From Amborella trichopoda (taxonomy: Eukaryota; Streptophyta; Magnoliopsida; Amborellales; Amborellaceae), in assembly GCF_000471905.2 (NCBI RefSeq), contig NW_006500178.1:940724-1004723 (forward strand): a stretch of DNA of 64,000 nt, in the 5' to 3' direction. The position numbers and the translations under genes were made by a program. The notes under the pieces are model-generated. The model was given only the letters and a program-made list of their open reading frames with translations. It was not told the DNA's origin and ran no database searches. Positions within the stretch are counted from its first letter, which is position 1, and the number at the start of each line of letters is the position of its first letter. Positions 11,145-21,362 of the stretch are shown in pieces.

Positions 11145-12137
11145 TGTAGACACGCCGTCGAAATTCTGGGTAACAGAACTCTTAAAAACCGCGATTCTAG
11201 TCTTAAAAGACCACACAAACCCTAGTAGACCATAGGCAATTTAGACCTAATTGAATTAGTCCAAAACTACTCAAATCCTATCCCATCTTGAAGTAGAGCT
11301 CAATAGCTTTCCAACGGTCCAAGAATCGCCTGAATCAAACCTACGGATAAAACGATATAGCAAATGATAATTTGATCCGTATAGGCTGATGATGCAGTCA
11401 ACGCATCTGATGATGCTGTAAACACGTTTTGTTTAATTAGATAAGGCTAAAACTTCAAAATAAATCCAAAAAAATCCAAAAAACTCCAAACAAATTAGGA
11501 AAAATCACCACTGGAGTTCTATAAGTACCCCCTTCATAACCCAAAAGAAAAAGATAAAAAACCACAAGGAGGAGAAACCACAAAGAAATCCTTTAGAAAT
11601 TCTTGAAATTAGAAAAATAGCCCAAAAATACAAAAAATATGAAAAACCTTACAAAATTCTTAAAACCTAGAAAAAATCCCCAAAAATCCAAAAAAATTAG
11701 AGAAAATCTTAGAAGCCATATTCAACCTCTAGAGATCCCAAAACCTTTAGAAAACTAAAGAAATTCTCCTCCAATCCCAAAAAGAGCCTAGATAGACCCT
11801 ATCTAAAATTCTCAACTTTTCCCTCTACCTTAGGAACCCTAGATCTAGGTCAAAAGAACCTTAGATCTGCCAATTCTAGCTAGCAAAGGCATCTAAAAAA
11901 GGAGATGGTGATGTAAATCGGAAGACCGGTCTGATCCAAGCCCGAAACTCCGAGTTTCGGGTCCCTAGAGGTAAGTATATCTTTCTTTATTTAATTTAGT
12001 TTGTTTTTCTTCATTTAATTATCTGTTTTATTTTATTTTTTTTCTGAAAATTAATTCACCATTAGATTTAATTAAATTTAGAAGCATTTTTTTTGTCAAA
12101 ATACGGATTTGGAGCTGGCGCTACCAGTGGACTCAGG
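11145..12137 (+). mobile_element. LTR copy I with primer site (0.95-kb LTR family)
   Basis: The LTR runs from TGTAGACACG at 11145 to about 12098 (TTTTGTCA). It is followed by TGGCGCTACCAGTGG (12116), which resembles the TGGCGCC...-type primer site common in Tat/Athila-like elements. The copy is cut off a few bases later by the inverted copy II. It is homologous over its length to 20391-21362 in opposite orientation. No coding region is attached, so the element class rests on the primer site alone. Confidence 0.65.
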
Positions 12138-12842
12138 AATTGGTAGATTTAAGGTTCTTTTGACATAGATCTAGGGTTCCTGAGGCAAGGGAAAAAGTTG
12201 AGAATTACGTAGGGTCTACCTAGGCTTTTCTTGGGATTAGAGGAGAATTTCCTTAGTTTTATAAAGATTTTGGGATCTTCAGAAGTTGAATATGGCTTCT
12301 GAGATTTTCTATATTTTTTTGGGGTTTTTCCTAAATTTTTAAAAATTTTCTAAGGGTGTTTCCTATTTTTAGTATTTTTGAACTATTTTCTAATTTCAAG
12401 AATTTTTATGGGATTTCTTTATGGCTTCTCCTCCTTTTCTTTTGGGTTATGTAGGGGGTATTTATAGAACTCCATTGGTGATTTTTTCTAATTTTTTTGC
12501 AGTTTTTTCGGATTTTTTTGGATTTATCTTAAAGTTTTAACCTTATCTAATTAAAAAAAACGTATTTATTGCATCATCAGATGTGTTGACTGCATCATCC
12601 CCCCACACGGACCAAATTATCATTTGTTATATCTGTTTATCTGTGGGTTTGATTTAGGCCATTCTTAGACTGTTGGAATGCTCTTGAGCTCTATTGCAAG
12701 TTGGGATAGGATTTGGGTAGTTTTGGATTAATTAAATTGGGTCTAGGTTGCCTGTGGTCTACTAGGGTTTGTGTGGTCCTTTAGGACCAGAATCGAGGTT
12801 TTTAAGAGTTCCCTTAGCTAGAATTTCGAGGGGGTATCTACA
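12138..12842 (-). repeat. LTR copy II, inverted and truncated
   Basis: The reverse complement begins TGTAGATACC at 12842 and matches the first ~700 bp of copy I. The LTR 3' end and primer site are missing. Together, copies I and II form an inverted repeat with arms of about 0.7 kb around a spacer of about 300 bp. Confidence 0.75.
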
Positions 12843-13180
12843 ACTGCAGTTCTAAATCTAATGTTACATTGTTTGCCGAAAACATAGTACTTACAGAAAT
12901 CCAATTTACAGGCTCTGACACGCTTTAGAAATTTCTTTTTATGAAGTTCCATCAAACCTCGTTCACTCATATGCCCTAAACGCATATGCCACATGTTTGT
13001 GTCATCCGTGCTGGACTCTACATCTGTAGTTATAGAAGCTCTACCTGTAATTGTATTCCCCATCAACCTGTATAGGTTCCCAGCCATCTGACCTTTCATG
13101 ACAATCATAGATCCCTTACTCACATTGAAGATTCCACATGTTGATGTATACTTGCAACCAATCGAGTCAAGGGCCCCCAA
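12843..13180 (-). pseudogene. Copia GAG-pre-integrase fragment
   Basis: The minus-strand translation contains WHMRLGHMSERGLMEL followed by CKLDFCKYYVFGKQC. These are the His and Cys pairs of the zinc-binding domain that precedes the integrase core in copia pol. Upstream residues (LMGNTITG) also fit the family. The frame runs into the LTR junction at 12842, so the catalytic integrase domain is lost. Confidence 0.8.
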
Positions 13181-13357
13181 GAATATTAAGTTTTTCTTTA
13201 ATTATGAGACATGCCTCACATTTGATAAGATTCGTACTATCCCATCAAACATCGTGATTTTGATAGTTCATATTCCAATGGTCTTGCATATCGCATCATT
13301 CCCCATTAGAACAGACCTACCACTATATGATTTGTAGGTTTCGAATCAGTTTCTATT

Positions 13358-13627
13358 TCAGCACATATGAAAAGAACATCTAGAATCTAAAATCAAAGAA
13401 TCAGTAAATTGATTATTACCTGAAGATATAGAGAGAAGATCCTCATCATCTTTGTTAGAGCTGTCAGCCACGCTAGCTTCATTAGATGTTTTTCTTGTTT
13501 CTATCATCTTTATATTCTTCTTTCTTTTCGTGCAGTCTCTTTTCATATGACCTTCCTTTTTGCAGTAATAGTAAATAAAATTGCCCTTCCCCTTTGATTT
13601 TGACCGACTTCTGCTTCCAGACCTCAT
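13358..13627 (-). pseudogene. Copia gag zinc knuckle and protease start
   Basis: A basic RSGSRSRSKSKGKG stretch precedes a zinc knuckle read as YYYCKKEGHMKRDC. The family pattern is CX2CX4HX4C, and the first cysteine is replaced by tyrosine. Near the end, LILDSRCSFHMC corresponds to the aspartic protease site, but the glycine of the D-S/T-G triad is arginine and the frame then stops. Both changes point to an inactive copy. Confidence 0.78.
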
Positions 13628-13690
13628 TTGATATGATCTGCCCCTTTCACGACTCTTTTTGTGTTTTCCAAAGAAACCTTCTCCTTGAGA

Positions 13691-14329
13691 TTAAATACTG
13701 CTAGTCTTCTTTCTTATCTTGTTTGACATAAGAGTAGCAGTGTCTTCGTCTATCTCAAGAGTCTCATTCCCGTACAATAGAGTCGTAACTAGGAGATCGT
13801 ATAATCTTAGAAGCGAAACCAACTGAAGTAGGGCATTGTCCTCATCCTCGATTTCAACCTCAAGGCTTGCTAACTGGCTTATGATTTGGTTGAACTCGCT
13901 AAGATGTTCAAGTAGATCCGTGCCTTCTTCCATCTGAAGAGAATACAACTGCTTCTTCAAGAACAACTTGTTCGTCAGATATTTCTTCATGTAGATACTC
14001 TCAAGTTTTGTCCAAACCTCCAAAGCAGTTTCGAGGTCCACCATGTAACGTAAGGCGGTATTTGATAGATTCAGACGTATCGTGCTTACCGCCTTTTCCT
14101 CCATCTCTTGCCACTCTTCATCGTCTATCTTTACTGGTTTTTTCGATTTCCCTAGCAAAGCCTTAGCCAGACCTTGCTGTATCAGAAGATCCTTCATCAT
14201 TCGTCGCCAAAGAGTGAAGTTATTCTTTCCATTGAAGCTCTCAATGTCATACTTGACGCTTGAGCCTTTTCTTGTCAGCGTGGTAGCAAACCCTAGAACG
14301 CGGAATAACCTAGTAAGCTTTGATACCAA
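13691..14329 (-). pseudogene. Copia gag (UBN2-type) fragment
   Basis: The translation includes SFNGKNNFTLWRRMMKDLL, SNTALRYMVDLETALEVW, LKKQLYSLQMEEGTDLLEHL and LLYGNETLEI, the standard order of plant copia gag. No good ATG remains: the frame runs back into the primer site at 14317-14328. Gag would form the virus-like particle. A frame break separates it from the zinc-knuckle part downstream. Confidence 0.82.
14317..14328 (-). other. Primer binding site of copia 1
   Basis: On the minus strand TGGTATCAAAGC sits just inside the LTR, one base from the canonical initiator tRNA-Met complement. Confidence 0.8.
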
Positions 14330-14331
14330 TT

Positions 14332-14738
14332 TATAGAAACGAAAGGCAATCTACGAAAACAAAAAAGAAGAAACAAATACAAAAGAAAGAGACAACCAAC
14401 CACGACGTAAAGATATACGTTGTTCAACAACGCGCCTACGTCCACGGGAGACGAGAGCTTTTTTACTGGCAATGAAGAATAAGGTTACAATAACTCTCTT
14501 CCTTACGCCTCTCTGTTCTCTCTGATTATTAAGAGATATGCGTTTTTCCCTTAACCCTTAAAAAATCCCTCATCGCAACAATATATATCGAGTCCTAGAT
14601 AGATGATATAAATTACCGAAATACCCCATGTACAGATATATAGAATCCCAGATATATCAAATCACCCTCTGGAGTCGTCTTTTTGACTCCACTTTGTCAG
14701 ATCTATTTATTCAGAATACAATACATCAATCCTCAACG
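14332..14738 (-). repeat. 5' LTR of copia 1
   Basis: About 407 bp lie between the primer site and the point where right-arm homology resumes. On the minus strand it starts CGTTGAGG, a probable decay of TGTTGAGG, and its end reads TTTCTATAA where TG...CA would be expected. The exact inner boundary is uncertain by a few bases. Confidence 0.65.
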
Positions 14739-15830
14739 TCTCTCTCCACCCACTTGAGGGTCAAATATATCTTAATTTCGTCGGCTAATATTTATGTGTG
14801 AGCAAATTTTTCACACCCAGCATCCTTAATAAAATGAGAGTGAGGGAATTTTGAAAATTACAAGCATTAAGAGGCTAAATTTTTAGTTACGTCAATGATG
14901 TCTTAATTTTATCCATTTGCACATTTAATGGGAGTTTCTCCAAATACTTATTTCATTATTTTGCGATATGTATCTTTTATTCTTTTTATTTAAATTTTAT
15001 CACACCACAATCTTTTAGCATTATAGACTTCAATTATATTTGTTATTAGGATTTAGAGAAACAAAATCTAAGAGAAATAAAACTATGAGATTATGAGAAA
15101 TAAAGGGCATTTTTTAATATGTTTAAAACAACTTGGGAAAGTATAAACTTAAGGGTCAAACCAGGATACAAAATCATTAGAGATATTAAATCATCCTACT
15201 TATTATTGGGAATGTTGCTTCTTAACTTTCACTCAATAGGAAAAATCGAACTAGAAAGGTCAACCAAACATGGGCTCGAAAGCGGTTAGATCGGAACCGA
15301 CCTAACTGGGCTGTTAAACGTACTGATTTGGCCCAATAGAATTATTTTGAATCTGTTAAAAACCCCCAAAAGAAAACTAAAAAAAGAAAAAAGAAAAAAT
15401 ATAGATTAAGTATGTACTATCTTATTACGTACATTCATCTTAAAAAAAAAAGTTAAGATATTAAAATTCCATTACTTGTTGTAAGTCACAAGATATAATC
15501 TAAAGGTCTTGATACTTAGATATGAATAAATCAACAGGTCATGGTCATGAGAGAACTAAAATAAATAAAGAAAATAAATTGAAATCTCTTCATTCAAAAT
15601 TAGAACAATACAATCATGTCAATTAAAATACAGGCAACACAATTTTGTTTCAATGTCCACAAGAATATAACGGTACACGATTGCACATTAAATAACCTAA
15701 ATAAATAAAAAAATATCCATTCTAACATTTAAAATAAAAATTTTGACAACAATATTGCAAAAAAAAATCCGACCAACTGAAAAAAAATAAAATAATGGCA
15801 CCATAATATTAGATTAAGTGATAAAAGACA

Positions 15831-15862
<32 letters not shown>

Positions 15863-16115
15863 GCATGTTGCATCCTTAGATTTTATAGCATTAACAAAAT
15901 TGGAGATAAATTTAAAACATCCCAAGTTCTTTCCCATAAATATTGCAAATTAATGAGATAAAATTGTAGATAATTATTTCAAATTTTAAGCCTATTTTTT
16001 CACATAATTATTTTTTTTGCAAAATAATTGGTAAACAATTACTCTAGCAGCTAAAAGTTCATATTAAAAATTACTAAATGAAAAGTCGCATGAAATTCAT
16101 ACGTGTGATCTTGAC

Positions 16116-17482
16116 CAGTGTTTGAAAAGTCGATGAGTTGAACCGGTCTCGCCTGGTTCGACTAGAGAATCAGAAGCCCCGTTTCGGTTTTAGAACTATA
16201 CACAATACCACCGGTGTCTAGAGAAAACCAGACGGTTTTAAACAGAGAGCCGCCCGATGACATCATAAACTGGCGGTTTTGATGTCACCTCTCTGATTCT
16301 ACACAGACACAATGTTTCCGCGCGCATACTTCCTGTCATATTACATAGTTATTTATTTAGTAAAGCTGAATACCCATCATTCAATGTGGGATAATTCCCA
16401 AACATCATTAAATGAAAACCGAATGTAAATATATTCTATTAATAGGCAGCATATAATCACATGCGGTGAGGAGGCGTGATGGTTATGACCTCTGCTATTT
16501 TTTTTGACCTCCCAAGGTTGAATCCCTTGGGCGTTACATATTTTATTAGTTTTGTTGTATAGTAGTTAATTTTTGTTGTATATAGTGTTATAATTATTTT
16601 TGTAAATAATATAAAAGAAATAAAAAAATGAAAAATAAAAAAGTTAATTTTTTGTATAGCAATTAATTTTTGTTGTATATAGTGGTATAACTATTTTTGT
16701 AAATAATATAAAAGGCATAAAAAAATGAGAAATAAAAAGCTTATTCTATTTGAAATCTCTCTCTTTCTACTAACAATCTCTTTCACTAAATTTATTATAG
16801 AAACCTAGAAAATTAAAGTTTTGAAAAATTAAAGTGTTATTTCCAAAATCTGGACATATTTTATTAATTTTTACATTGATAACCAAATTTTTTATTTTAT
16901 TTGTTAATTTTTACATTATAAATCATGTAATGTGCTATTTTTCTTACAGTTGTCAATAATACATTTTAAATTAGATAATATTATAAAATATTTTTAATTT
17001 GTATAATAAAATAATTATAAAATGTAACCTAATAATTATAATTTTAGTATATAATATTATAATTAGTTAGGTTGTAATAATTTGGGTTTTTTTAGTGGAT
17101 TAGGGTTTTTCGCCAAAACGAGATTTTAGTGGCCATTCTTTCATTGATTAGTGTACTCTTTAATATAGTCCATATATAATTATATATTTTATCTATGATA
17201 ATTCTATGATTTTTCTTTTTTGTGATGTAAATTTAATGGTTAACATAAGTTTACACCGGGAAAGAACATCTCAATATTCACAAATTCATGAAAGCTAATA
17301 ATATAGTACCCTCATTTCTTATTGGATTCCTAAAAGATAACATTTATAACGAATTTTAATAATTTTTTTAAAGCTTAATCTGACCGATTAGGTCAATTCC
17401 CGATCCGGATCGCCGATTCACCGATCCGGATGGGTTTTTGGAGTGCCCGATTCAGGGCACTGATCCGTTTTTTAAACCACTG
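16116..17482 (+). mobile_element. hAT-like non-autonomous element, right copy
   Basis: This 1367-bp element starts CAGTGTTTGAAAAG and ends GTTTTTTAAACCACTG. The flanking 8-mers are ATCTTGAC and ATCTCGAC (7/8), as expected for hAT target duplications. No transposase ORF is present. Inside, it is co-linear with 1458-3412. Confidence 0.75.
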
Positions 17483-17489
17483 ATCTCGA

Positions 17490-18000
17490 CTATAAAAATC
17501 GAGCATTAAATTTCATCTTTTTGATTAAATTCGGACTGCAATCTTTTAAGCAACTATGTGATCTCCAAAGTCCCCAAAATTTGACTGAAAAATGATAGAA
17601 ACACGGGCCCAAAATCGATTGGTTGGTGGATTTATCAAATCATAAATGAAAAATTGAGTTGATGCTCTAATCTTGAAAAATCGAGCGTCAAATTATAGGT
17701 TTTCAACTAAATTAGGACAACAATCTTTTGAGTAACTCTGTGATCTACAAAATCCTCAAAATTTGATTGAGAAATAATGAAAAATATGCCCAAAATCGAT
17801 TAATTGGTGCAACTCAATTTACAAAATCTTAGATGATGCCCTAATTTGTAAAAATTGAGCACCAAATTTTGGATATTCAATAAAATAAGGACTTCAATCT
17901 TTTGAGTAACTGTGTGATCTACAAAAGGCCTAGATTTTGATTGAGAAACAATTAAAAGCGAGCCCAAAATCTCAACTTTGCCAGATTTTTTTGAAACCAT
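17490..18000 (-). repeat. Three ~180-bp tandem units (right arm)
   Basis: GTGATCT(A/C)C blocks recur at 17558, 17740 and 17914, giving periods of 182 and 174 bp. Each unit also has CCCAAAATC and CTAATTTAG-type blocks. This is the inverted counterpart of 1045-1440. Confidence 0.65.
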
Positions 18001-18252
18001 GAAGAACGCTAAAAAACGGGTACAAAAATTCAATTTTAGATGTATTTCTAGTCACAAATCCAGTGATTTATAGTATAAAATAAATTATTTCAGTCCACAA
18101 TTGATTGAAAAATCCTAAAAAATGTGAAAAATAGAATTAAATGAGAAAATCACAAGTTCTGCTATGTAAGACGGGCCATTGTTGCAAATCACATGCCACT
18201 GCGGCAAATAACATGCCACTGTTGCATATAACAGTCCACTATTTCATTACGT

Positions 18253-18797
18253 TGTTATTGACGTTATTACATTGTTATTGAGATTGGTTTGACGTACTTG
18301 TCTTTGGTCTTTATTATCTCTATATAAAGATGCTTTTCTAGAGAGAGAAAGCATGTGTGGAAAAAGTTGGCCATACATAGATGCACTTTTGCGTTTATCA
18401 TTTCTTGTAGAGAGAAGTGCATCGAGAAAAATAGAGGGAAACTTTTGTTTTTTGTTTTTTGTTTTTATTTTTGTTTTTGTTTTTGTTTTTGTTTTTTTGT
18501 TTTTTGGTAGAGAGAGAAAATTGTAGAGAAGAAGGCTTTGTGAGAGATTGAGTCTTTGGTTCTCTCAAGTAAGCTGTCTTGTAATTTTCTTTCTTTGATT
18601 TATTGAAAAACATCAATCGTCTTAGCCCGTGGATATAGTCACATATGTGGCGAACCACATAAATCCTAATTTTCTTTTTTTATTCTTTATTTCCTGCTTT
18701 AAGTTTGTTGTTTGTTGCTTGTTTTTTGTCGATTCTTTTTCTCATACTTTATTTTCCAAAAGTCAACCCATCGAGTTTAGAGCTTCCACACATAACA
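18253..18797 (+). repeat. 5' LTR of copia 2
   Basis: The LTR is about 545 bp, from TGTTATTGACG to ACACATAACA, and its terminal TGTTAT/ATAACA form a short inverted repeat. A TATA box CTATATAAAG lies at 18319-18328. Poly(TTTTTG) sequence occupies 18441-18506. The start is uncertain because the partner LTR at 20086 begins at TGACGTTATTAC. Confidence 0.7.
18319..18328 (+). promoter_or_regulatory. LTR TATA box
   Basis: CTATATAAAG inside the LTR is conserved in the 3' LTR fragment (about 20138-20151, CTCTATATAAAGATGC). This supports it as the promoter of the element. Confidence 0.65.
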
Positions 18798-18799
18798 AG

Positions 18800-18812
18800 T
18801 GGTATCAGAGCC
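18800..18812 (+). other. Primer binding site of copia 2
   Basis: TGGTATCAGAGCC starts two bases after the LTR and is an exact match to the plant initiator tRNA-Met complement. Confidence 0.92.
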
Positions 18813-18831
18813 TGGTTTTGAGGCTGTCGGT

Positions 18832-19440
18832 ATGACGGTAAAAGTTTCGAATACAAAATTCGAGGTAGAAAAATTTGACGGCAAAAATAATTTTGAAATT
18901 TGGCAAATTGATGTTCGGAATTTGCTAGTGCAACAAGGTTTACATAAAGCTCAGAAAGGAAATTCGAAGAAACCTAAATCCATGTCTTATGAGGACTAGG
19001 AAGACTTAGATCTGAGGGCTATGAGTGCTATTCGATTATGTTTATCGAATGAAATGTTGTTTAATATTGTCAATGACGACTCGGCATCAAATCTTTGGTC
19101 GAAGCTTGAGAGTTTGTATATGACGAAGTCCCTCATAAATCGACTATTTTGTTATCATCACTCCCTCATTCGTATGAGGTTCTAGTCACAACATTGCTCT
19201 ATGGAAAAGATATCATAGAGATGGAGGATGTGACTTTGACTCTTCTTCTAATAATTTGAGGAAGAGACAAGATAACACTCAGCCACATGCAGATGGCTTA
19301 GTTGCTAGAGGGAGATCTATTGAGAGAAGTAGAAAGAGACATAAAAAACAGGGCTAGTCTAGATCCAAATCCAAATCAAGAAAAAGAAATATTTGTTGCT
19401 ATTATTGCAAGAAAAAAGGCATATTAAGAATGAGGACACT
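18832..19440 (+). pseudogene. Copia gag, decayed
   Basis: From the ATG at 18832 the frame reads FDGKNNFEIWQIDVRNLLVQ, as in copia gag. It meets a stop near 18999 and then continues recognisably (SAIRLCLSNEML, NLWSKLESLYM). A deletion near 19140-19150 removes the middle of gag. Further on come SLPHSYEVLVTTLLYGKD and a zinc-knuckle start CYYCKKKG at about 19397, which loses frame. It is not functional. Confidence 0.8.
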
Positions 19441-20085
19441 CAAAGAGAAAGAAAGACGAGCTTCTGAAGCAGTCAATATAGTTGATGGAAGCTCAGTAAG
19501 TGAAATAGAAAATGTGCTGTCGGTCTCGACAAAGTGGCATATGCGATTGGACCACATGGGTGAGAGAAGTTTGGCGGAACTTAGCAAATGCAAATTGATC
19601 AATAGCATGAAGAAGTGCAAGTTGGACTTCTGTGAGCACTGGGTTTATAATAAGCAGTGTAGGGTGCAGTTTCACATGTCAAAAAATACCACAAAAGGTA
19701 TTCTTACCTATATTTATTCAGATGTTTGGGGCCCTGCATCGGTTGTCTCAAAAGGCGGATCTCTATACTTTGTTTCTTTCATAGATGATTTCTCTAAGAA
19801 GGTTTTGAAGAAAAAGACATATGTATTTAACATATTCAAGCAGTGGAAAGTAATGGTCGAAAGACATATTGGAAAGAGAGTCAAGTGCTTGAGGACTGAT
19901 AATGGTGGAGAGTACACTTCAATAAAGTTTGTGAATTTTTGTAAGAGTGAAGAAATTGTTCATCACTTCACCACTCCGAAAACACCGCAACAAAATGGAG
20001 TTGCCGAGTGCATGAACATGACACTTTTAGAGTAGGTCCACATCATGTTGAGTAATGCTAGTTTGTCAAAGGACTTTTGGTGTGA
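19430..20085 (+). pseudogene. Copia pre-integrase and integrase core
   Basis: A 201-codon open frame contains the zinc-binding part (WHMRLDHMGERSLAEL, CKLDFCEHW) and the rve core with catalytic residues visible: D in YSDVWGP, D in RTDNGGEY and E in GVAECMN. The GLY of LGHM is ASP. After a stop at 20033 the family motif continues (SNASLSKDFW) and then joins LTR sequence. The integrase C-terminus and all reverse transcriptase are lost. Confidence 0.85.
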
Positions 20086-20241
20086 CGTTATTACGTCATT
20101 ATTGAGATTGGTTTGACGTAATTGTCTTTAGGGCTTTATTTTCTCTATATAAAGATGCTTTTCTAGATAAAAAAAGGATGGGTGGAAAAAGTTGGCCATA
20201 CATAGGTGCACTTTTGGGTTTGTCCTCTCTTTCAGAGATGT
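20086..20241 (+). repeat. 3' LTR fragment of copia 2
   Basis: This direct repeat of about 18258-18410 includes GAGATTGGTTTGACGTA, CTATATAAAGATGCTTTTCT and AAAAAGTTGGCCATACATAG. It stops at the edge of LTR copy III. Confidence 0.82.
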
Positions 20242-21362
20242 TTACGCTCAGATCTGCGCCGATCTCTATGATGAGATATGCTCAAATCTTAGAAAAAACA
20301 TAACTACTTTTTGAAAAGGTAGAGAAAGTGGGGTAGCTTGAATTATGTGGGCTCAGAAAAATCCCAGATCTATACAGATATGGTCTTTTTCTGAGTCCAA
20401 TGGTAGCGCCAGTTCTAAATCCATATTTTGACAAAAAAACGCTTCTAAATTTAATTAAATCTAACGATGAATTAATTTTCAAAAAAAACTAAAATAAAAC
20501 AGATAATTAAATGAAGAAAAATAAACTAAATTAAGCAAAGAAAGATATACTTACCTTTAGGAACCCGAAACCTAGAGTTTCAGGTTTGGATCAAGCCGCT
20601 CTTCCGATTTACACCACAATCTCCTTTTTTGGATGCCTTTGCTAGCTGGAATTGGTAGATCTAAGGTTATTTTGATCTACATCTAGGGTTCCTAAGGCAG
20701 GAGAAAAAGCTGAGAATTTTAGGTAAAGTCTACCTAGGCTTTTTTTGGGATTGGAAGATAATTTCCTTAGTTTTCTAAAGGTTTTGGGATCTCTAGAGGT
20801 TGAATATGACTTTTGATATTTTCTATAATTTTTTGAGACTTTTTTGGATTTTTCCTAAATTTTTAGGAATTTTCTAAGGGTTTTCCTATTTTTGATAGTT
20901 TTGGGCTATTTTTCTAATTTCCAGAATTTCTAAGGGATTTCTTTGTGGTTTCTCCTCCTTGTGGTTTATGGTCTCTTTCTTTTGGGTTATGAAGGGGGTA
21001 TTTATAAGACTCCATTGGTGATTTTTCCTAATTTTTTTGGAGTTTTTATGGATTTGTTTTGGATTTATCTTAAAGTTTTAGCCTTATCTAATTAAAGAAA
21101 ACGTGTTTACTGCATCATTAGCCCATAAGGACCAAATTGTTATTTATTATAGCTTTTTATCCGTCGGTTCGATTTAGACGATTCTTGAACTGTTGGAAAG
21201 CTCTTAAGCTCTACTTCAAGATGGGATAGGATTTGGGTAGTTTTAAATTAATTAAATTAGGTCTAGATTGCCTAGGGTCTACTAGAATTTGTGTGGTCCT
21301 TTAGGACCAGAATCGAGGATTTTAGGAGTTCCCTTTGCCAGAATTTCAAGAGGGTGTCTACA
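20242..21362 (-). mobile_element. LTR copy III plus 5' leader
   Basis: On the minus strand the LTR runs from TGTAGACACCC (21362) to about 20429. A TGGCGCTACCATTGG primer site follows (20391-20411), then about 150 bp of leader that ends in the copia 2 LTR. It is the most complete of the three copies. The leader encodes nothing recognisable. Confidence 0.65.

Larger units (their letters stand above)
12843..14738 (-). mobile_element. Truncated Ty1-copia element (copia 1)
   Basis: The minus-strand element has a 5' LTR (about 14332-14738), a primer site, gag, a protease start and a GAG-pre-integrase domain. It is then cut at 12843 by LTR copy II, so integrase core, reverse transcriptase and 3' LTR are gone. 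It was inserted in the right arm of the inverted duplication: arm homology stops exactly at 14739. In left-arm terms this is inside GGAGAGA|AAAACA. Confidence 0.8.
14739..18255 (-). repeat. Right arm of large inverted duplication
   Basis: This is the reverse-complement partner of 785-5655. It lacks the MITE (empty site about 15380-15405) and the short insertion (empty site about 15000) of the left arm. It contains the hAT-like element in an orientation opposite to expectation. Similarity to the left arm still seems to run past 18160 to about 18250, where the copia 2 LTR begins. Confidence 0.75.
18253..20241 (+). mobile_element. Internally deleted Ty1-copia element (copia 2)
   Basis: The order is 5' LTR, iMet primer site, gag, zinc knuckle, pre-integrase and integrase core. 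The sequence then jumps directly into a second LTR at about 20086. Reverse transcriptase and RNase H are missing. The 3' LTR is itself cut at about 20241 by LTR copy III. Confidence 0.82.

Noticed and set aside
16116-17482. A complete LTR or Helitron identity for this repeat
   Set aside because: CAGTG/CACTG ends with an 8-bp duplication fit hAT. There is no primer site, no TG...CA pair and no CTRR hairpin end.
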